Positions 23,395 to 31,993 of a stretch of DNA of 64,000 bases are shown here, in pieces. The position numbers and the translations under genes are program-made. The stretch is from Artocarpus heterophyllus (taxonomy: Eukaryota; Streptophyta; Magnoliopsida; Rosales; Moraceae): NCBI GenBank assembly GCA_025403435.1, contig CM046331.1, positions 27,198,459 to 27,262,458 on the forward strand, written 5' to 3'. The notes below the pieces were generated by a model, which did no database searches, was not told the DNA's origin, and was given only the letters and a program-made list of their open reading frames with translations. Each line of letters opens with the position of its first letter. The stretch's first letter is position 1.

Positions 23395-25751
23395 TGTAAC
23401 GCCCCTATATGGGGGTTAACAGTTTTTAATGAGATAAAATAAAAATAAATAATAAAAGTAAAACCTTAAAAATAAAATTTGCCCGGGACTTAAATGAAAA
23501 CTCTCAACTCAAAAATAAAAATATAAACGATAAATAAACCACAGTTTAATGTAGCACCTTAAATTTAATAGTATAAACTGTTGTCATCATCATTTTAACC
23601 CTCAACACATTGTAATACAGTCACAGAAAGTAACAATTGATGCTTACATTATCATGAAGAACATTCTCAACAATTGAAGCAGTCCCAATGTAATATAGCT
23701 ACATCACTTCCTCAATTATATTTCTCGTAGCCACCTCACACTTAGTGAGTCCTGAAAAGATAAAAATATAAGGAAATGAGCGACACTATGCTCAGTAGAG
23801 AAAGCCATTACTCACCTTTAGGTTTTTATCATTACCACATTAAAACCTGCATGGTTAGTAAGTTACATCATATTCCAGATTATGAGGTTTATTATGATCA
23901 CATCTTATGGATACCGTAGTTAATCATTACCAAGTGTCATAATTACACATTTATACAAATATTACCAATCATCATTGTTCCTAGGTATCCATGTTAAATT
24001 GAGTATCACTCAACTCATCGAAACCCAAATGGGCGCACTTGATCACCCTATAAACATTCCAAGGGTGTTCCGGTGAGGGGACATCAAGCCCCGAGTCCTC
24101 ACCAAATCGATTCCTGTACAGTGTGTTCTGGGACTTTCAACCCAAGGAAGCGTCATCGCCTTCCCCCTATTTTACCTTTTAGGGTATTCATGCCCAAGGA
24201 CGTAACCGTCGCCCTCTTCATGTCTCACAATTTCTCTATATTGAATCATTATTAATAGAGTTAGTTTTCCTAACCATGCTTCTCAATTTATAACATGTGT
24301 CAATTCATTATGTTCCTCGCCGTACAATACAAGACGAGTCCATGTCATAGTTTCATATGTGATACTCATATAATATTAGTTCAACATAGATATATATATT
24401 GCGGCAAAACAATCAATTTTAATTCTATAAAAACCTCACAAAAGATGAGTAATAGAATCCCTACCTTTCAAGCTTATCAACAATCTTTTAATCCTTGAAT
24501 CAATTAACGTTAGCTCCATACTCCCTTGATCCTAAGGCGTGCATAAGGACAATTAAAACTAAAGCACAACATACAACTACATTCATAAATAAATCATGTG
24601 TAAACCTATCTTACTAGTATGCCATTAAAGCTTTTATATAAATCTCTTTTGAATACCACAGTAAACAATTTTTGTCTTAACATAATATAAAATGTGAACA
24701 AGTAATCTATATGTTTTAGTCCCTAATAAGATTCATCAATCACTTAGGATAATATTGGAAAGGTTGCAAGACATTAAAGAATTAGGTGGTGAGCAAAGAT
24801 GGGTTCTTGGTTCAGGTTAGCAGCTGGTATACCATAACAAACTGGCAGATTTACTAGTTTTCAATACAAAAATTGAATAATTCTTAGAAAATAAAATACA
24901 ACTCCGATTTAGGTTTATGATAGCTCGTTAGAAAGCCTAGGATGCTACTTTTCAAATATGCAAACCAATTCATAAAATTCATTTTAATTTAATCTTAGAA
25001 TTTCAAGAAATAACCACTGCCCATAGAGGTATTACAAAGTTTAACAATATAAATTTTCTGTCTAGGGCATATACACTTAGACTTCATACATATGCTCCAA
25101 AATAGCAACAAACGTATACTTAGGTTTAAGAACGCAAATTTGAATAATCCTTTAGTATAAAAGAAAATTTATAAATGAAAGACTAAATTTGTTCATAAGA
25201 TTCTAACCTCGGATTATGGTTAGTTGGAAGCTTGAAATAGCTTCAAAACAGGTTCCTTTACTTCGGTATGACTGAAATTCTTGCTCAAATGGAGGTGATG
25301 GTGGCTGATTTTTATGGCTGCCTTGAAGAAGTTCTCTAAGTATTTTGCTTCAGCAAAGAAATGAGAAGAAGAGTGTGGGAACCGTGGAAGATAAAGGAAG
25401 AAAAGATGAAGTCTTTGAAGAGAAGTGATAGAAACAATTATAGAGGAGACATGTTGAAGCATGTCACGGAGGAAATAAAGAAAATGAGGGTCAAGAGTAG
25501 TTGGAAAAGATATCCTTATGTCTCATCTAAAGACTTTAACACACATAATACCAATATGACATTTTTGAGATTTATTAGAAGTTCTAAGGCTTTTTAGTAA
25601 TCATACTAAATAAATATAGGAGAATTTTAGAAAATTTAAAAATAGATAAAAATAAATATTATAAAATAAATTTAAATGAAGCAATTTTTTTTATACACTA
25701 AAAATTAATTTAATTACCTCAATACCCGTTAGGAGAATAACGGGTGTCACA
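23395..25751 (-). mobile_element. solo LTR, family B, inverted, 2357 bp, TSD ATAAT
   Basis: On the plus strand it runs from TGTAACGCCCC to GGGTGTCACA, the reverse complement of the LTRs of the element next door. It is flanked by ATAAT (23390-23394 and 25752-25756). Over the 400 bp nearest the junction I count roughly 2% differences from the neighbouring LTR. It is 382 bp longer, because it keeps a segment between two copies of ATTCATAAA (24581 and 24968) that the neighbour has lost. It is a solo LTR, since no internal region is attached. Confidence 0.9.
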
Positions 25752-25756
25752 ATAAT

Positions 25757-27731
25757 TGTGACACCCGTTATTCTCCTAACGGGTATTGAGGTAATTAAAT
25801 TAATTTTTAATGTATAAAAAAAAAATTGCTTCATTTAAATTTATTTTATAATATTTATTTTTATCTATTTTTAAATTTTCTAAAATTCTCCTATATTTAT
25901 TTAGTATGATTACTAAAAAGCCTTAGAACTTCTAATAAATCTCAAAAATGTCATATTGGCATTATATGTGTTAAAGTCTTTAGATGAGACATAAGGATAT
26001 CTTTTCCAACTACTCTTGACCCTCATTTTCTTTATTTCCTCCGTGACATGCTTCAACATGTCTCCTCTATAATTGTTTCCATCACTTCTCTTCAAAGACT
26101 TCATCTTTTCTTCCTTTCTCTTCCACGGTTCCCACACTCTTCTTCATATTTCTTTGCTGAAGCAAAATACTTAGAGAACTTCTTCAAGGCAGCCATAAAA
26201 ATCAGCCACCATCACCTCCATTTGAGCAAGAATTTCAGTCATACCGAAGTAAAGGAACCTGTTTTGAAGCCATTTCAAGCTTCCAACTAACCATAATCCG
26301 AGGTTAGAATCTTATGAACAAATTTAGTCTTTCATTTATAAATTTTCTTTTATACTAAAGGATTATTCAAATTTGCGTTCTTAAACCTAAGTATATGTTT
26401 GTTGCTATTTTGGAGCATATGTATGAAGTCTAAGTGTATATGCCCTAGACAGAAAATTTATATTGTTAAACTTTGTAATACATCTATGGGCAGTGGTTAT
26501 TTCTTGAAATTCTAAGATTAAATTAAAATAAATTTTATGAATGTAGTTGTATGTTGTGCTTTAGTTTTAATTGTCCTTATGCACGCCTTAGGATCAAGGG
26601 AGTATGGAGCTAACGTTAATTGATTCCAGGATTAAGAGACTGTTGATAAGCTTAAAAGGTAGGGATTCTATTACTCATCTTTTGTGAGGTTTTTATAGAA
26701 TTAAAATTGATTGTTTTGCCGCAATATATATATATCTATGTTGAACTGATATTATATGATTATCACATATGAAACTATGACATGGACTCGTCTTGTATTG
26801 TACGGCGAGGAACATAATGAATTGACACATGTTATAAATTGAGAAGCATGGTTAGGAAAACTAACTCTATTGATAATGATTCAATATAGAGAAATTGTGA
26901 GACATGAAGAGGGCGACGGTTACGTCCTTGGGCATGAATACCCTAAAAGGTAAAATAGGGGGAAGGCGATGACGCTTCCTTGGGTTGAAAGTCCCAGAAC
27001 ACACTGTACAGGAATCGATTTGGTGAGGACTCGGGGCTTGATGTCCCCTCACCGGAACACCCTTGGAATGTTTATAGGGTGATCAAGTGCGCCCATTTGG
27101 GTTTCGATGAGTTGAGTGATACTCAATTTAACATGGATACCTAGGAACAATGATGATTGGTAATATTTGTATAAATGTGTAATTATGACACTTGGTAATG
27201 ATTAACTACGGTATCCATAAGATGTGATCATAATAAACCTCATAATCTGGAATATGATGTGACTTACTAACCATGCAGGTTTTAATGTGGTAATGATAAA
27301 AAACCTAAAGGTGAGTAATGGCTTTCTCTACTGAGCATAGTGTTGCTCATACCCTTATGTTTATATCTTTTCAGGACTCACTAAGTGTGAGGTGGCTACG
27401 AGAAATATAGTTGAGGAAGCGATGTAACTATATTACATTGGGACTGCTCAATTGTAAAGAATGTTCTTCATGATAATGTAAGCATCAATTGTTACTTTCT
27501 GTGACTGTATTACAATGTGTTGAAGGTTAAAATGATGATGACAACAGTTTATATTATTAAATTTAAGGTGCTACATTAAAACTGTGGTTTATTTGTCGTT
27601 TATATTTTTATTTTTGAGTTGAGAGTTTTTATTTAAGTCCCGGGCAAATTTTATTTTTAAGGTTTTACTTTTATTATTTATTTTTATTTTATCTCATTAA
27701 AAACTGTTAACCCCCATATAGGGGCGTTACA
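25757..27731 (+). repeat. 5' LTR of the cargo element
   Basis: 1975 bp, TG...CA. Just inside the start is a perfect 8-bp stem, ACCCGTTA / TAACGGGT (25763-25770, 25777-25784). It matches the 3' LTR base for base wherever I compared them, including three short ORFs. It lacks about 387 bp present in the inverted solo LTR. Confidence 0.95.
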
Positions 27732-27738
27732 GAATTTT

Positions 27739-27770
27739 TGGTATCAGAGCCTAGGTTCGGTTAACCTAGG
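27739..27770 (+). promoter_or_regulatory. primer-binding site and adjacent stem-loop
   Basis: TGGTATCAGAGC (27739-27750) is complementary to the 3' end of plant initiator Met-tRNA and lies 7 nt after the LTR. It runs directly into a perfect 8-bp stem, CCTAGGTT / AACCTAGG (27750-27757, 27763-27770), with a 5-nt loop. The first is the minus-strand primer site. The stem-loop may serve in packaging, dimerisation or priming (inference). Confidence 0.85.
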
Positions 27771-29222
27771 GAGTGTAGCACCACTTTAAAAAAATATATA
27801 TTTTTGAGATGGTTTTGAAGCTGAATTTTCATTGTCATCATCAAAATGAACCTTCACATTGATTTATACAGTCTAGAAGGATGTAACATGGAAAGGCCAT
27901 AGAATGAAAATATCAATAGTTATATGAGTACAATAATTATATAGAAGGAAAGTATTAATAGTTATGAGGGAATGATAATTATATGAAATGAGTTTATAAG
28001 TAGAATGCTTATGAGAGATTCGTATAATATTAGGATCTATAAGCATATCTAATTCGTATAAACGATGAGAAATTCGTGTAGATACGAGGATTTAAGAGCC
28101 TTTTGTCTCGTGAAAAACAATGAGAAATATAAGGCTTGATTTATTGATTTTAAAGTTTGACATAGATATGCCAAATTTTTCGTAATTGATTCAAACCTAA
28201 GTAATGATTATGTGTGGATTCGATGGAGCACATAAGTGTCAATGCCTTTTCTTAAAAGTTCTATATATTTGAGGAATATGATATAAGTTGGGAATCATGG
28301 TATTGAATCTTGAGAGAGATAAATGTTAGACTTTTGGTCTATTGAGACTGTGTAAAGTCTAGAATGCATGAATCTCAAAATTGAAATATTTCGTTACGTA
28401 CATTGTATTTAAGTGTATCAGTGAATCTTTTGGTTACCTAAGGTTTTGTTATATGAGGAAATTATATATTGTATGAGTAGAATTATGGGGATTGTAGATG
28501 TTCTTAAGTAGTAACATCAAGTGTCTTTGTTCATTGATATGGTCTACGTTGGAAGACGTAAATCGTATTGATTTCAAGGTTAGTCGCATTCTAAACCCTT
28601 GGTAGCAATGATGATGAATCCATTGATAGATGTTAAGTATTATGAATAACATATGGGTGTATATATTGTTCAATAAGGTTTTGATTAAAACAAAATTATT
28701 CGAGTTGCTGGAAGATTATGTTGTTATGAAATGATTTTAAATATCATTCAGGAAGATCCTTGTTGTCGTTAAATTAGATTTGTTGTTCATAATTAACTTT
28801 ATCTATAGTGGGCTTTGAATTGGGTTTAAGATTCATACGAATTGGTTTTCAATTTTATGTTTGTTATTTAACTCGTTCTAAATGTGTTAAGGCCCGAAAC
28901 AACCTGACCATTTTCAACTTAGAACATTTGGGCCTAGTTCAAATCTTAAATCAGTTTGATTCACACTGTCTCTCCCACGTGGTCTCTATACGTGTCATAT
29001 ACAGTGGTTTAATTATTGTTTACATATACGTTTACTGTGCGTAAGACCTTATTTCTCCGAGTTCACTTTTTCTCTCTTAATTTGTTATTTTTTCTCTAAA
29101 TCGCAAATCCTCTTCTTTTTCATTAAAAATTCTTCTTTTCCTCTAAAAGAAGAAGGAATTCTAGGATTCTGCAATTTACTATCTTAATTTTTCCTTTCTA
29201 TTTACTCTTCTTTCATCTCATC
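27771..29222 (+). other. non-coding interior of the cargo element, leader to first ORF
   Basis: There is no gag-like reading frame, and stops are frequent in all frames. Near the end are a G-box CCACGTGG (28975-28982) and ACGTGTC (28990-28996), then a CT-rich, T-rich leader (29060-29222) just before the ATG at 29223. This looks like a promoter plus 5' UTR, possibly acquired with the ORF or evolved there (inference). Confidence 0.5.
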
Positions 29223-29744
29223 ATGGACCCAAAGTACCAACACATGAGAAAGTATTTCCCATCACTCTCCCAAAAGATTCTCAGAAAGAAATACAAGGCT
29301 AGAATTACTCGGTTGTGGATTCTTATGCGTTTTGGTATCCCTTGTGATGTGAGAATGTTAATAGAGGGGAAAATCCGTCCGAGTGACTTTAGTCAAGATG
29401 TCGGTTTACCAGGAACAGGTACCAGTCGTAGTGCAATGAAAAGAAGAGCTCGTGCCATCGTGGTCGCTTGTAACAAATGTGGAAGACAAAATTGTAACGG
29501 TAAATGTACTTCACCTGGTTATATGTCTACGAATAGAGAGGATAAAATAAGGTTTTGTAGGAATGGACTTTCAAAGGAGAACTTGGATAGCATCCATCCT
29601 CCTCTCCACGGTCACCCTAGTGGATATGTTCAAGGAGCTATTTTTAAACTCTGGCCTAAATTTTATACAGAAAGACAACGCCTCAGGAATATGGTATTTC
29701 TAGATCCTGTTTGCCAAGCCATAAGAAAACTAGATGGGAAATAA
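29223..29744 (+). CDS. 173-aa basic cysteine-rich protein resembling carla-type viral nucleic-acid-binding protein
   Basis: Intact single-exon ORF inside the retrotransposon. The N-terminal third is basic and hydrophobic, including a helix-like RLWILMRFGIPCDVRMLI (residues 30-47). A Gly/Ser segment follows (GTGTSRSA), then a basic block KRRARA (73-78) and a finger C-x2-C-x4-C-x3-C (Cys 83, 86, 91, 95) followed by TSPG. A His/Pro patch (IHPPLHGHPSG, 124-134) lies further on. The order GxSxxA, basic block, CxxC finger, PG, downstream HP matches what I know of the cysteine-rich nucleic-acid-binding proteins of carlaviruses and relatives, which bind nucleic acid and often suppress RNA silencing. 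The similarity is by motif only; finger spacing differs. Alternative: a derived gag zinc knuckle, though gag uses C-x2-C-x4-H-x4-C and no gag domain is visible. The G-box and leader lie just upstream; the LOG-like ORF follows after 604 bp. Confidence 0.6.
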   Translation: MDPKYQHMRKYFPSLSQKILRKKYKARITRLWILMRFGIPCDVRMLIEGKIRPSDFSQDVGLPGTGTSRSAMKRRARAIVVACNKCGRQNCNGKCTSPGYMSTNREDKIRFCRNGLSKENLDSIHPPLHGHPSGYVQGAIFKLWPKFYTERQRLRNMVFLDPVCQAIRKLDGK

Positions 29745-30348
29745 GTCATCGCTCTATAAAGGTTATTTAGTCTTTACTTATTTGAAGCAGTTTTAGCTGA
29801 TGTTCAACAGTTTGTGTTTTTCTTTTACTCAGAATATTTGCTTTTGTGTTTGAAATAATTGTGATTATTAGATTGATACAGTAAGTGTTAATATCTTATT
29901 TAATTTATGATTTTCTTAAATATATATATAATAAAATATATTATCTTATCAGACACGTTACATACGGTACAGTAATATGTTTGAATTTTGAAAAGCTTAT
30001 CCAGATATTTCAAGATTTGTGTCTCAAATTTCAAAAGTTCTACAGTATTTGTCGTTTATATTAAATTTCTAGACTTGGTGTATATTTGTCAAAAAGTCTA
30101 CAGTTGTGTCATGAGGGTCTTCTGTCAAATTGTTCTCAATTGTCAAAAGTTATACAATTAGAGTCTAATCTTTTTCAAAAAGTGAATCAGATTTTCTGTA
30201 AACTATCAATCACCTTATCTTACTTTCTTATCCGCACAAGATTTTGTTTAAATCTTTGGATTACCTTTTCATTACCTACTCGTCTATCTCTTTAGCCCTT
30301 TTTGTATATTTCTCATCTTTAAAAACTCATGTAGATCCCGAAGTCTAA
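29745..30348 (+). other. spacer between the two cargo ORFs
   Basis: 604 bp, AT-rich. CTCTATAAAGG, a TATA-box-like word, lies at about 29751, just after the first stop codon. There is no splice pattern linking the two ORFs that I can support. How the second ORF is expressed (own promoter, reinitiation or splicing) is not shown by the sequence. Confidence 0.4.
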
Positions 30349-31038
30349 GTGGAGCAGACATTAAGCAACCACTTCTATAAACCAAATATGTCTACCTCCC
30401 AGTCCACGAAGAAAATAAAGAATGTCTGTGTCTTTTGTGGTTCCAGCCTTGGAAAAGATAAAGCTTATTTAGAAGCTGCAAATCACTTAGGGCAAGTCCT
30501 AGCACGCAAGAAGATTAACATAATCTATGGGGGTGGTAGTATAAAAATGATGGTAAATATGGCACTAGCAGCTAGGTCTAGTGACGCTACTGATGTAAGA
30601 ATTTGGCCTCATATTCCAGTTGAAGGAAACCTTTGTAAGGAAGCCATAGGTAAGGGAGAAGGAGTCAGGAGTATCCCTAAAAATTTTAAAGACATAATCT
30701 ATAATTCCGATGCTTTTATAGCATTACCTGGTGGTCTAGGTACTCTTGAGGAAATATTTATAGTTGCTTGTGGGCAATTGTTGGGCTTTTATTCCAAACC
30801 TTTGGGACTGCTGAACGTAAAGCGTTTTTATGACGGTCTTTTGAAATTTCTAGATTACGCTGTGGAAGAAAACATCACTACAGAATCGGAGAGACAAATC
30901 TTTGTCACTACTTCAACAGCTGAGGAATTGATAGATAAAATGCAAATCATACATCCAGAATCCGACACTGCAACATCCAAGCTTGAATGGGAAAGGGAAA
31001 GCCGGGAGCGGCCAATTGATTTGAATCTCCATCTGTAA
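30349..31038 (+). CDS. LOG-like: LOG-like protein (cytokinin-activating phosphoribohydrolase family), intronless, catalytic Arg apparently lost
   Basis: Single-exon ORF of 229 codons; an internal Met at 30388 (216 aa) gives the more typical LOG N-terminus before VCVFCGSS (residues 27-33). It keeps the Rossmann-like fold signature: YGGGS (60-64), DAFIALPGGLGTLEE (121-135) with the PGGxGTxxE nucleotide-binding/catalytic motif and its Glu, and KPLGLLNVKRFYDGLLKF after it. LOG enzymes release free-base cytokinin from nucleoside 5'-monophosphates. Two departures matter. The segment usually reading QRKAEM, which supplies the catalytic Arg, here reads about KNFKDI. The usual GLMG after YGGGSI is replaced by KMMVN. 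So it may be inactive, altered in substrate, or act as a decoy subunit. Plant LOG genes have several introns; the lack of any here fits capture from mRNA. No stop or frameshift is present. Confidence 0.9.
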   Translation: MEQTLSNHFYKPNMSTSQSTKKIKNVCVFCGSSLGKDKAYLEAANHLGQVLARKKINIIYGGGSIKMMVNMALAARSSDATDVRIWPHIPVEGNLCKEAIGKGEGVRSIPKNFKDIIYNSDAFIALPGGLGTLEEIFIVACGQLLGFYSKPLGLLNVKRFYDGLLKFLDYAVEENITTESERQIFVTTSTAEELIDKMQIIHPESDTATSKLEWERESRERPIDLNLHL

Positions 31039-31979
31039 TCTTTTTGTTTTATCTTTGGCATGTAGGCATGTGTGTCCGTATTTCGTGTGTTACGAATAAC
31101 CGTTTACCTTGTATTCTGTGTTTCTTGTGGTACGTCGTTGATCAATCTTTTAGATTCATTGAGCCTAATGCCGGGATGGCTGGATACGGAGTACTTGATG
31201 CTCTCGAAACGCATCCTTCTTAAGGTCCGATCTTTTGTTTATCGATGTTTTTGTATCCTATAAGCATGCATGATATGGATAGCTGGTATACGGAGTGCCT
31301 TGTACTCTCGAAACGTATCCGTATTATGTTTGTAATGTGTAATATTCTGTTAATATTATGTGGAAGTACCAGAGTCAGTTATGGGGATATTCCATATGAA
31401 ATATGAGTATATTATTTGGATTGAATGTTTGTGTAATGAGGATAGCTGTTTAATGAAAAATATGCCGGGTATGTTTGCAACTCTGAGATTCCGTTTAATA
31501 TCTCTATGAGTAAGTTTAATGTATAGTTTTGAATAAAAGCGTTTGTGATATATGTTTTATGATTATGTTTTAGTTTATTAGTTGAGGTATGAAATCAAAT
31601 ATATTTGACTTTTCCTTACTCAAAAAGGAAAAGGAACCTAAAGATGAAGTATATAAAATTTCTCTGGCAATCTCCTTAAATGTGATTGTAAATCACAGTC
31701 CATGGACAATGAAGGACCGGAATCATGATATGGTCAATATGTATGCCTGATCAGATTCTTAGACTATTATACGGTGTTATAAGTTGAAACTTGTCAGAAA
31801 TACTCTTATTGAGGGATTTAGGAGTAAGATTTATTATGCAAGTAAATAAGTGGAAATACGATAACTTAAATTTGGAGGACAAACAACATTAACGGTTTAG
31901 ACTCAGAATTGGAATCATAGTGGAATCATAATTTTTACTAGTATTGCTAGAATTGAAATTTCGAGGACGAAATTTCTTT
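31039..31979 (+). other. 3' interior of the cargo element, with a two-copy structured motif
   Basis: Non-coding. Two related 42-43-bp copies, 31175-31216 and 31278-31320, share GCTGG(A/T)ATACGGAGT and CTCTCGAAACG(C/T)ATCC. Within each, GGATACG-type and CGTATCC-type halves can pair, so each may fold into a stem. The rest is AT-rich. It may be LOG-like 3' UTR sequence or an element signal. Confidence 0.55.
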
Positions 31980-31993
31980 AAGGGGGGTAGAGC
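31980..31993 (+). promoter_or_regulatory. polypurine tract of the cargo element
   Basis: AAGGGGGGTAGAGC directly abuts the 3' LTR start (TGTGACA at 31994). It would prime plus-strand DNA synthesis. The upstream words TTTCGAGGACGAAATTTC are typical of Tekay/Del-type elements. Confidence 0.88.

Noticed and set aside
25913..26290. ORFs of 74-80 codons repeated three times at about 25.3, 26.0 and 32.3 kb
   Set aside because: They are the same LTR sequence in three copies, two direct and one inverted. Both strands are open, and no domain or conserved start is evident.
28449..28673. Possible gag remnant in the 5' interior of the cargo element
   Set aside because: The only ORFs there are short and antisense. 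No retrotransposon gag motif or zinc knuckle of the usual C-x2-C-x4-H-x4-C type could be found.
28808..29044. 78-codon ORF upstream of the cargo ORFs
   Set aside because: It has no recognisable domain and overlaps promoter-like and leader sequence; probably a chance ORF.
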